64,000 bases of DNA from Trissonchulus latispiculum (lineage: Eukaryota > Nematoda > Enoplea > Enoplida > Ironidae), in the NCBI GenBank assembly GCA_030248195.1, contig JASAND010016407.1:1-64000 (forward strand). Reading direction: 5' to 3'. Below the pieces are notes generated by a model. That model searched no databases, was not told the DNA's origin, and saw only the letters and a list, made by a program, of their open reading frames with translations. Positions 10,404-18,949 of this stretch are shown one piece after another. A program made the translations under genes and the position numbers. Position 1 is the first letter of the stretch. Each line of letters starts with the position of its first letter.

Positions 10404-10689
10404 TTATGGTTCAAATATGATATCTTTGCAAGGTATATCAAACAGATTAATGCTAAAGGTTGTGTCATCCTCATTGATCTTTCCGGAGATTCTCGTGATA
10501 AAACCGGAATTGCAGAATCGTTCGAATTTTTCGTTATATGAAACCGTTGTTCCTTGGACCGTTTCTTTCAACGTGTTATCATCTTTGTGTCGGCATGTTA
10601 ACCCATAGTCCACAGTTTTGCAATTGGATTCCAGACATTGTACATACACAATAATTCCAGTCACAATGTAGTTAGTCGGACATTGTCTG
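10404..10689 (-). CDS. Terminal exon of a probable host gene, secreted Cys-rich protein
   Basis: On the minus strand a strong acceptor (TTTGTTTCAG) is followed by an open frame RQCPTNYIVTGI... ending in FEP and a stop at 10404-10406. About 95 residues contain six cysteines, including QCLESNC, YGLTC, RFCNSG and DIPC, consistent with a disulphide-bonded extracellular domain. It needs one leading nucleotide to complete its first codon, which matches the two-nucleotide overhang of the exon at 12740-12920. The CP..YIVTGI and YGLTC pattern loosely recalls dermatopontin-type modules, by eye only. An earlier GTG in frame is not a start. Confidence 0.45.
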
Positions 10690-12739
10690 CTGAAACAAAC
10701 TTGCTTTCATGTTTTCATTAATTGTACACTTTCACTAGAACTTAGTAATGCATAGCTATGCGGTATTTGTTATGCGCATTTGTGGTTCAAGAACAAAGAG
10801 TTTTTCTAGTTCAATATCTGGTACAAGTTATCTGAAACTGACTCATGGTATTTGTGTCTTGTATGCAAGTGCGAATTCATCGACTCCCATTTGCATCATT
10901 GCTGACAAGCTGCTGGCAAAGAGATCTGCAATTATCACAGTTTTTAAAAATGGAAAACGGCTGTATAAAGCTATCTCGCGCACAGAAAACATGTTTGTAT
11001 GATGGAAAATTGGTTTGCGAGCTCAGTTTGAATTAGTTGCTTGCTACTCTTCTTTAAAATTGCACATAACAGCATTCCCACGAAGCAAAACAACCGTATG
11101 AAACATTTTTGATTAGATACAGCAATAGTATGGGAGGTGAAAAAGGTCCTGCTTTGCGATTTCTGTATCTTAATCAACGGTGTTGTATGAAATATTATAC
11201 CCTCCTAACAGACCGTATGTTTCCTTCTATCCTGTCTCAGAGCTCGCTATCCCACCGACTCCATTTCTGCAGCCACACTTTTTTCCCCTTTTGCCTTTCG
11301 AGCGGGCTTTCAGTTTTTCAGCCTACTTAGTTGCTATTGCCATGCGGGGGGCAGCTGCATTCGGAAAAACGAATGTAGTTGCCTTGGGAGTGACTGAAAT
11401 AACCGTACGGTAGCTTGCTCGGGGATCACATTTTCTGTCCGTGATCTTCCTTTCTCTCTCCGCCTCTCGACTGCGGTCTGCGGGGAGGACCACTTACGGG
11501 CCGCAGTGCGTGCCTATTAGTGGTGGGCCATTTGCAAAAAAAAACAACCAAGAGTATGTGCAAAAGTTTGAGTTTCCAGGATCTGAGTTGTGGTATTTGC
11601 GACAAATCTCACTCGATTGCCCTAGCTAATTGCAAAGGCAAACTTTTCTTCAGTGCCGTGAAAATACTTACAATGGAAATACAAGTCCTAGTGGAACGGA
11701 TTAAGGTGACACACGGTCAACCTTTCTGTTGCTGGCGGCTGTAGCTAAGTTAGCTACCCGTCTGGCTTAGCATAACATAATCATAAGCCTGGGAAAACTT
11801 TCGCAAGTCACGTAGCTCTCCCAACGTGTATGTAATATGTAAGGGGTTGCGTGGGCCCCCCTTGGGAGCTTCGTGATTGGGAAATTCAATCACTAGGGGG
11901 CGCTCGTGGGAGAGTTCAACCCATCACTCACTCGCTTCCCCCTTCAGTCTTGTACTTTTTCTGCTGACGTGTACGTTCGCTCTAATATTACGATAAGTCA
12001 TACTAAATTATTAAACCAGACACCAGGTAATACTTTAACAAAATATGGAAACTGACAAATCAAAACAGAATTTCAGAAATGACGTGCGATGGGCGAAATT
12101 CACCAATTCGGAAAACCGAAAGGAGAAGATCCCACCTTTCTGTTATCCCCTTACTCGTAGACACTAAATGTCATCCCAAACTTTGGTATCTGAACCATTA
12201 TCTAAGTAAACGGAAGTTTGTATTTTGAAGCAGAACTCTGTATTGGCCGTTCGTTAAGATAATACTCCGTTTGAAAAAGTTTTATATAGAAGTGGCAAAA
12301 AGTTTTCAAAATATTCCACACTTGGCATAATCTGCTCTGTAAGAGTTAAATGTTGACACAATTTGAGCTACCGATACTTTCTAGCTGTCGAAATCTGACA
12401 ATAGCTTGTTTTTGAAAAGGTTTATTTTTTGACATCAATTGTGGCTGCTATCTCTTAAACCGAAGGAATGGAATACTTTGAAGAGCTAAGTTGCCGGGAT
12501 GAGGGTATTCAAATAAGTATAGGTTTGTCTGTGTACGATGGCTGCAGTTAAACATGATTTTATTTAAATTTAGTAAATTTAAATTTGATTTTATAGGACG
12601 GAAATGTATACGCCGGGAAAGTACTGAGATGTTTCTCCAGGTTAAATGGCGTTGTGGTAGCAAGTTTGATCGACTTTCAACAAGAAATACATATACCCTA
12701 TCATCTCCAAACGGAAACAGAAGCAAAACAGAAGCTTAC
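10690..12739 (-). other. Putative 2.05-kb intron between the two host exons
   Basis: Bounded by GTAAGC on the 12.74-kb side and TTTCAG on the 10.69-kb side of the minus strand. It contains GC-richer repeat-derived sequence at 11.2-12.0 kb and a CTCF-like site, but no reading frame that I recognise. Additional small exons inside cannot be excluded. Confidence 0.4.
11890..11904 (+). promoter_or_regulatory. CTCF-like site (TCACTAGGGGGCGCT)
   Basis: It differs at one position from the canonical CCACTAGGGGGCGCT core. It is the second such site within 3.4 kb and has the same orientation as 8549-8563. Function is inferred. Confidence 0.45.
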
Positions 12740-12920
12740 ACAAATCTATTTCCATTCCATTTAACATCAATTCTCATGGAGTCATTATATGAGCTCCCGT
12801 CTCTGTTCGTGCATCCTAGGTTAATTTCAAGCTGATAACGCCATTGAGACTCGCGGATTGAGGAAACATACAGGGCGTTTGCGGCTCCACCCTTAGTGCA
12901 CGATACAGCAAATCTTCTGT
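12740..12920 (-). CDS. Internal exon of the probable host gene
   Basis: The 181-nt open segment is bounded on the minus strand by an acceptor (GTATATAATTCAG) and a donor (GTAAGC). It encodes DRRFAVSCTKGGAANALYVS... through VKWNGNRF, with two cysteines. The phase is 2 nt + 59 codons + 2 nt, which joins in frame to the exon at 10404-10689. Upstream exons were not found. Beyond 12.92 kb the sequence soon becomes foldback repeat. Confidence 0.45.
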
Positions 12921-12969
12921 CTGAATTATATACACAGAAATATACGCACGTGATATTTAGCAAACTCAA

Positions 12970-13463
12970 AGATACATTGAGGAGTTATAAGCTGAAAGTT
13001 GAAATAGGATTTGAGAGATTTTGGCCTTGAACTGTCAAATGATAAATAAATTGTCATGGTAAGCCAAAAATTTAATTCTACTTTTCGTGTTAGCAGTTAG
13101 CTATGGACGGTGGGAGCTTTCTCTGTTCTGACCACGCGTACGATTTTGCGCATATCTATTTTTCAAAATGCTCATATGTACAAACAGGTTTCCATAACAA
13201 GTTTTGATTTTAAGTTAGTATTTGGTAAGGTTTAAGTAAGTTATTGAGCCCGTTTAAGTTCAATTTTTCAATTCATCTTTCATTTCAATTTTTTCTGATG
13301 GTGAAAGCTGTAGTTTTCAAACGTTATCATTTTTGAAACGTTGTGGTTGTGTTTTGCACATCAAGATTTCTGAACGGCCTAAGGGGAAATTTTTTAGCAG
13401 TTTCATTGAATACACACATCGCACACTTGTGTCTGATTTTTCTCTTCATTGAACTGTGTTCGA
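12970..13463. other. AT-rich stretch, nothing recognised
   Basis: No supported reading frame, repeat or RNA; presumably intron or flank of the host gene. Confidence 0.4.
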
Positions 13464-13774
13464 CCAAGAGTACATAAGAGTGTGCTAGCTGGCAGCCTTT
13501 CTGCTATCAGCTGCAGGTACATAGTCTGTTCGCTAACGGCTGACCCCCGACAAATGTGTATGCTCACTTCAAAGAGATTTGAGTTCTAAAGCTCGAAGAA
13601 AACACAAATTGAACGCACGCAAATGTTGTGTTGTCGAGCTTTAACACATAAAGCCAGTGAGCGTACAGAAACGTGTGCTGGGTACACGTTTGTGGGAGGG
13701 GTCAGCCGTCAGCGCGCAGAGCATGTACCTGCAGCTGATCAGCTGTCACACTCTTATCTATTATATACTCTTGG
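13464..13774. repeat. Foldback MITE
   Basis: Left arm blocks CCAAGAGTA, AGCTGCAGGTACAT and GGCTGACCCC recur inverted in the right arm (TACTCTTGG, ATGTACCTGCAGCT, GGGGTCAGCC), with a second inner pair around CGAGCTTT. The arms are imperfect and total about 130 bp each. There is no coding capacity and no clear target duplication. Confidence 0.65.
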
Positions 13775-13788
13775 TTCTATGTACCAAG

Positions 13789-14030
13789 GGCCTTTTCGCG
13801 AATGGGTAGAGTGGAGTAGAGTAGAGTAGAGTAGAGTTAAAATTAACTCTACCCTTTTCGTGAATTGATAGAGTTAATTTTAACTCTGTGCGTTCTTTGC
13901 CAGCAGAGTTAAGAGGAGTTAAAAAGCGCAGAGTTAAAATTAACTCTATCCATTCGCGAAAAGAGTTAGGCAGAATTAAGTTTAACTCTACTCTGCTCTG
14001 CCCTTTTCACGAATTCGTAAGCAGAGTAAT
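13789..14030. repeat. Cluster of short palindromes (GAGTTAAAATTAACTC units)
   Basis: Two perfect GAGTTAAAATTAACTC palindromes and an inverted variant are interspersed with the box CCCTTTTCGYGAAT in both orientations (13790, 13854, 13950, 14004), plus a GTAGA run. It looks like a MITE made of repeated subterminal motifs. Confidence 0.6.
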
Positions 14031-14361
14031 AATTTTAGCTGATTAACGTAACAGTCATAAAAGCTGCTGAATTCAGATAAACTTTATTGTGGAAGTATTT
14101 TAGCGCAATAATTATGTAACACTGCGTCAAGTTTTGACTTGCTGACCTTGTATAGAGACTAAATTTACTGAATATTGAATGACGGCTCAAATTTCTTCGT
14201 GTTTATCAGCTTTACACTTTGTAGTTGCGACGTTTAGATGATTATAAAAATAAACACCGCTTTCGCAGGCTTTAAAGGATAAAACCTGCAGTTCTGCATT
14301 TTATGTAAACAAACCTTACACTTTCCTGCTTGAGGGAGGGGGCAACTAAACTTTTGATCTT
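14031..14361. other. AT-rich spacer, nothing recognised
   Basis: No supported gene. The end (14330-14349, TTGAGGGAGGGGGCAACTA) resembles the terminus of the TTAA foldback family. Confidence 0.4.
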
Positions 14362-15447
14362 GTAGCGATCAAATTGGTTATTTCGGATAATGCAACCAAT
14401 TTCAAATTAGCTAGCACGACTCTTGAGAAGCTTTGGCATGACGTCACTGTACGTGAAGAAGTTAAATCATTTTGCTGTAATCAAGGAATCGAGTGGAAGT
14501 TTATTCCCGAGAACGCTCCTTGGATGGGAGGGTTCTACGAGAGATTAGTCGGTTTAACCAAGAGATCACTCAGAAAAGTGTTGGGAAGATCTTCCATAAA
14601 TCTTATTAATTTACAGACGTTAGTTGCCGAAATATCATCAGTTCTCAATACTCGCCCTTTGGTGACAGGAGAAGACATCAATGATCGGGTGCTTACTCCA
14701 TCACACTTGCTTGGAAAGGATGTTGGCATCCCAATCTTTCCGAGTTCTGAAGTTCATCACGATTATGTTTTAAAGAAACTCGTGCAGATGATTAAGTGGA
14801 GTATTGGAAGAAAATTAACCTAGTGAGCAATTTATTTTGGCATACATGGCGATCTTGGTATCTCACTTCTCTGCGAGAACACGATTTGGCTTCTAGACAA
14901 AGAAAGGTAATATCGCTGCTACCAGAGGTTGGCCAGGCCGTATAATCTACCCAGATCTGTATGGAAAGTTGGAAGAATCACTCAGTCAAGTTACTCTACA
15001 GACGGAAACATGAGATCTGCCCAGTTGACGTTAGCAACAGGGAAAGCCGTTATTCGACCTTTAAAGCTGCTATATCCCATTGAGATGGGTTCAGATGTTC
15101 ACAATAGTTGTGGTGATGGCGGTAGCGTTTATCGTCTGCCACCACAACGAATCGGCGAAGCTGTGAAACGCGGTAGCATTTGTCGCTTATCACAGCAAGC
15201 ATCAGACCCCACAGGAAGTACAAAAGAGGATAGCGTACTGTATAAAGCCAATAACAATGGCAACTACAAACAATGTGATGGTCTTAGGAATTCGATTACA
15301 ATGGTTTGTTTGTTCATTGGTCATGATGATCCGTTGCTTCGATTATATTCCCGACATTTCTTTCTTTTTGATGGTGTATACTATACTTCTGTGGAAATGG
15401 CCCTATGGTCCTTGATTCTGAAGTTACATGATGAGACAGCCCTCTGA
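14362..15447 (+). pseudogene. BEL/Pao retrotransposon integrase fragment
   Basis: The frame opens KLVISDNATNF, the second catalytic Asp block of a retroviral-type integrase, followed by GGFYERLVG with the catalytic Glu, LNTRPL and LTPSHLL. These are typical of BEL/Pao integrases. After about 14795 the frame shifts (EYWKKINLVSNLFWHTW) and near 14930 it shifts back to LPRSVWKVGRI...RPLKLLYPIE, the conserved C-terminal domain of this clade. The first catalytic Asp and the HHCC finger are missing, and at least two frameshifts are present, so it is dead. The tail to 15447 is open but unrecognised. Confidence 0.8.
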
Positions 15448-15546
15448 GATAATTTGATTAGTCATTCTGGTCTGCGAACTGTTTCAACGAGTATTTTCAC
15501 TTGGTTGGAAGCTGCCGGCTTTACCATTAGTCCTCAATGGCTTAGG

Positions 15547-16085
15547 CAGAGGCCCTGTAGGAGTACTCATTTGTGCCAAATGGCAAGAAATTCTGCCGCA
15601 TGAAAACATTTTTATGTCAAATTTAATCTTTAAAAATTGACAAAAGTGCCTTTTTTGGGCAACGGTGCCCCAGAAATCGAAAAAATCGATTTTGTTTGAA
15701 AATAAAGCCTTTTGTGATATTTGAACTCAGCATGCTTGAAATACACCCACATCAAATTTCAGCTCGATCAGTGAGGGTCTGTGACTTCTAAGGCTGCAGA
15801 AACCTTCTACTCAGGATACGCCATGCTAAAAATGTCGATTTTGGCAATTTTTGAAGACTAAAGTTGACAAAAATTTTTACAGGCGGCAAAATTTCTTGCC
15901 ATTTCGCACAAATGAATACTCCTATAGGGCCTCTGTATAAGTCAAACCATACGGCTGCGCATGGATGGAAGGCAGCTAAGAACCAACGATCAAGTATTTT
16001 TTGACCACACCCATGCTCTATAACTTCGCCAAAAAGTAGGCCAATCGGACAAATTCGGGGCGCCCCCATTCTAGTCGCCCCCCCC
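15547..16085. mobile_element. Second, truncated copy of the TTAA foldback element
   Basis: The loop and inner arms match 5550-5960 (GGAGTACTCATTTGTGCC, ATTTTTGAAGACTAAAGTTG). The right end CCCCCCTTAA (TTAA 16086-16089) matches the 6.3-kb copy. The outer left arm is missing, and the BEL/Pao fragment lies where it should be. Confidence 0.75.
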
Positions 16086-16089
16086 TTAA

Positions 16090-17094
16090 GGTGCTGGTAT
16101 TCTTTTGTGCAGTGCTTTTGTGGTGATTTTTTGAAACGCTATAACTTTCGCAATTTTGGGAGTTGGAAAGAGCTTTATACATCGTTTTAAAGCTTATTAT
16201 CTCTAGACTCGCATGAGCTTACGAAACTGGCAAAATGAGCTAAAAAATAGCAGAAATTTGCTGACATACTGACATCTGACAGGCTGAATATCGACCGAAA
16301 ATTTTGAACATCGATTTCTCAAAATATGAAGAATCGGCCAAACGTTCTTTTTGTGTCACTATATGAAGGACATATGGACCGAGGGACGTTTTTTGGGTTT
16401 GGCTCAGCAGGACTTAACGGTCGAGAAACGGCCAAATGCACGGTAACACGAAATTTCTCAACCTCACATTGAGTTCTCTTGCTACTCGATAGGTGTTAGC
16501 CCAAATCAAGAAACTTGTCCCTCCGTAGAAGTGCGAATTTCGATTCTGGAAAAAATTTCCGGAATGCGTCGAGTAGTTTTTGAGAAATCGATGTTCGAAA
16601 CGAAATAGTCGCAGTTTTGCTAAAATGGTTTCTCGGCCAAATCTCTAGCTTAAAGCAATAAAGTCCGGCTAATAGGCATTCATAAAATGTGCATTTGGAC
16701 GCTGTATCGATTGGGTATAAATAAGCCAACTTTGTCCTTAACATGTGGCAGTAATTCTGAAAAAACTGATTTCCTCAAAAATGGCTATTTTTTGACCCTC
16801 AAAACAGTTTTTTGCTTATACTGACTTAACCACTGGAGCCAGCTCAAAGGTTGTAAGAGCAAAAATGTACATTTTCTTGTCCTCTTTCCAGCCATAACAA
16901 CCAATCCCGTGTCTTGTCTATCTACTGGGAGCCTAAGGCCAAAAGCCAAAACTTTCTTATCTTTCGGCCTAAAAATACGGGACTGGTCCGAGAATGTTAA
17001 AGAGCACGGAAATAGGATATTTCGTAAGTTTTAGCCATTTACGTAAAGGATCAAAGCCGTATGAGTCAAAAATACCTGAAACGAAACCAGCACC
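16090..17094. mobile_element. 1-kb MITE with short terminal inverted repeats and TTAA flanks
   Basis: It begins TTAA|GGTGCTGGT and ends ACCAGCACC|TTAA (TTAA 16086-16089 and 17095-17098), so its left TTAA is also the right TTAA of the preceding foldback element. There is no coding capacity. The repeat end at 34.9 kb (GGTGGTGATTCC read on the minus strand) looks related. Confidence 0.75.
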
Positions 17095-17097
17095 TTA

Positions 17098-17449
17098 AGG
17101 CCGGTTCACAGGCTGTCGCTTGTCGCTTGTCGCATGTCGCGTGTCGCAAGTCGTATGTCGTATGTCGCATGTCGCGTAGGATCTGTAGTATGTCGCATGT
17201 CGCTTGTCGCAAGGACTGATGTGTTCACAGGCTAATGTCTTGTAGCAGGATATTTCAGTGGAACCCTAGCTAAAGCCAATATTTTACAGGCTAAAGGCAC
17301 GCGACACGCGACAAAAGTTAAAACATTTTCAACTCCTTACGACATGCTACAGTGTGTCGCACGACACTTTTGTCGCAACAAGCTATGAGCCTGCGAACAC
17401 TGTCGCGACAAACGACACGCGACATACGACAGAGCCTGTGAATCGGCCT
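17098..17449. mobile_element. Harbinger-like MITE with TGTCGCN heptad repeats in its termini
   Basis: The termini AGGCCGGTTCACAGGCT and AGCCTGTGAATCGGCCT are flanked by TTA on both sides (17095-17097, 17450-17452), as in PIF/Harbinger elements. The left end contains 7-bp repeats (TGTCGCT/TGTCGCA/TGTCGCG) and the right end their inverted counterparts (GCGACAN). The left TTA overlaps the right TTAA of the neighbouring MITE. Confidence 0.8.
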
Positions 17450-17520
17450 TTATTGTTGTTCTTCCGAAACATAAAGTAGATCATTCGTCCAAAGCAGAGT
17501 TTGGCATTTTGAAAAGAAAG

Positions 17521-17814
17521 TCCATTTGGAAATTTATGGTTCTGTTTACGAAAAAGCTCAAAATTTGGGGACTTATCTCCCCAGGAAACTAAGTGGGGTT
17601 AATGCGTCTAAGTTTGGGATTTTTGGGAGCCTCCTTCACCCCGAGAGCTGAGTTCATACGTCACAGAGAAGTGACGTATGATAACACACGCATACAAGAA
17701 ACGCACTACACGAAAGGGAGCCGCAAGCTCCGCCTTACACGTCACACACCTTTTGATTGACAGGTCTTCCCCAAACTCCGAAATTTCCAAAAATCCAAAA
17801 AGCAGTCGTGGTTT
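17521..17814 (+). repeat. 5' LTR of the giant element (approximate limits)
   Basis: Direct repeat of 33854-34147, from TTGGAAATTTATGG to CAGTCGTGGTTT. It lacks a TATA box but has paired CRE-like sites. No convincing primer-binding site (TGG plus a tRNA match) directly follows; TTTGGCCGCCGTTG is the best candidate. Confidence 0.75.
17655..17680 (+). promoter_or_regulatory. Paired CRE/ATF-like sites in the LTR
   Basis: CATACGTCAC and its exact inverse GTGACGTATG are separated by AGAGAA. TACGTCA/TGACGTA is a bZIP (CREB/ATF) core. The 3' LTR keeps the second arm and one mismatch in the first (ATACGTAAC). A third TACACGTCA-type site lies at about 17736. Regulation by bZIP factors is inferred. Confidence 0.55.
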
Positions 17815-17892
17815 GGCCGCCGTTGAGCACAGTTGCGTCTTTTCTGCTTGTTTTTGCTTTGCTCGTTTGCTGGATTTTTTGTCGACCGAGGG

Positions 17893-17967
17893 CCCGTGAA
17901 CGGGAGAGACCGGTTGGTACTTTGTTTTGGATTTAACCGAGGTGCCCATTATTGGGAGAGACCGGTT
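17893..17967 (+). ncRNA. Two covarying hairpins followed by GAGAGACCGGTT
   Basis: CCCG-TGAA-CGGG (17893-17904) and CCCA-TTAT-TGGG (17945-17956) each precede the same 3' tag AGAGACCGGTT, 52 nt apart. The fourth base pair changes from G-C to A-T with pairing preserved, which supports RNA structure. Position in the gag leader suggests a packaging or dimerisation signal (inference). Confidence 0.5.
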
Positions 17968-18920
17968 ACTTTTTGCTTAATGATTTGTATTCGGGGCAGC
18001 CACGACTCGACAGTCTTTTTTTTCTTGAACCATTTTCTGCATTTTTATCTGTTTTTATTCTTGACCTTTCCCATTCCTCGGAAGGACCTGCCAATTGGAC
18101 ACGACACACTTGGATTCAGGATCAACAAGGTAGCTTGATTTGTGAGTTGACTGATGGAGGTTTGATAGAAAGGAAAGTTTATTACTGAAACTGAGTGAGA
18201 TTTTCAAAGAGTGATTAAAACTTGAGGATTGAACTGAGGATCGTGATCTAACCATTCGACTGTACTGTGTCTGTATTGTCTTTGTCTTATCTTGTATTGA
18301 TGCTTTGTACCCTGTGTATATGACCGTATGTAACTGTTACCTATGTTCTTAAACTGTAGATAATCATATATTGTCTGTAATTATAATAATATTCTTATTC
18401 CATTAAACTAATAATTTAATTTAGTTTTATACGATTGGCTTAACCTGCGTCAGAGCGAGCACAGAGTTTGAAACTTAGAGATCCTAGTTTTGGAGGCTAG
18501 TGATTATGAATTATTCTGCGAGTTGACCCTATTGCTCTAATTTAGCTGTGTTAGACTATGACCCCTGTGATTGTGATCAGAAAATAGCTGGGAGGTTTGT
18601 GATGTGAGTGACGTTGTTCATGAAGGTAGAAGTGTAGAAAATTATCAGAAGGTAGAGAAAAACGACCCCCAAATACCCTTTTCTTTACATGTGGAGCCCG
18701 CCTTTGGAGGAAAAAATATTGGAGTTTTTCAAACAGAATTTTTAGAAAGATCAATTCGCAACGTGGTCTTTAAGTTTGTTTTCTCTGAAAAATTCTGGGC
18801 TCCTTATTTTTTCCAAAAGAACTCACTATTTTGATCAATATCGGGGTGCAATTGTGAGTGTGTGTTACGAATAAGTGGATAAGTAATAATAACCTTGTCT
18901 TGTAACCTAGTTGTTTAGTT

Positions 18921-18928
18921 AGGTAAGA
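18921..18928 (+). promoter_or_regulatory. Splice-donor-like site before gag
   Basis: AG|GTAAGA lies 27 nt before the polyprotein ATG. GTAAG can pair with CTTAC at 18933-18937, placing the donor in a small hairpin. It would be the shared donor for spliced accessory mRNAs (inference). Confidence 0.45.
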
Positions 18929-18949
18929 TAATCTTACGTAATATACAGA

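Larger units (their letters stand above)
17815..18949 (+). other. Leader of the giant element (untranslated, putative packaging region)
   Basis: 1.1 kb between LTR and polyprotein with no long frame. It holds the repeated hairpin/GAGAGACCGGTT motif and, at its end, a splice-donor-like AG|GTAAGA. Confidence 0.6.

Noticed and set aside
17100..17220. CRISPR-like short repeats (TGTCGC)
   Set aside because: Units are only 7 bp with no spacers and lie in the inverted termini of a MITE; the host is eukaryotic.
17890..17960. tRNA-Lys primer-binding site in the leader hairpins
   Set aside because: Sequence around CCCG-TGAA-CGGG resembles a Lys primer site, but lacks TGG and is about 80 nt from the LTR.
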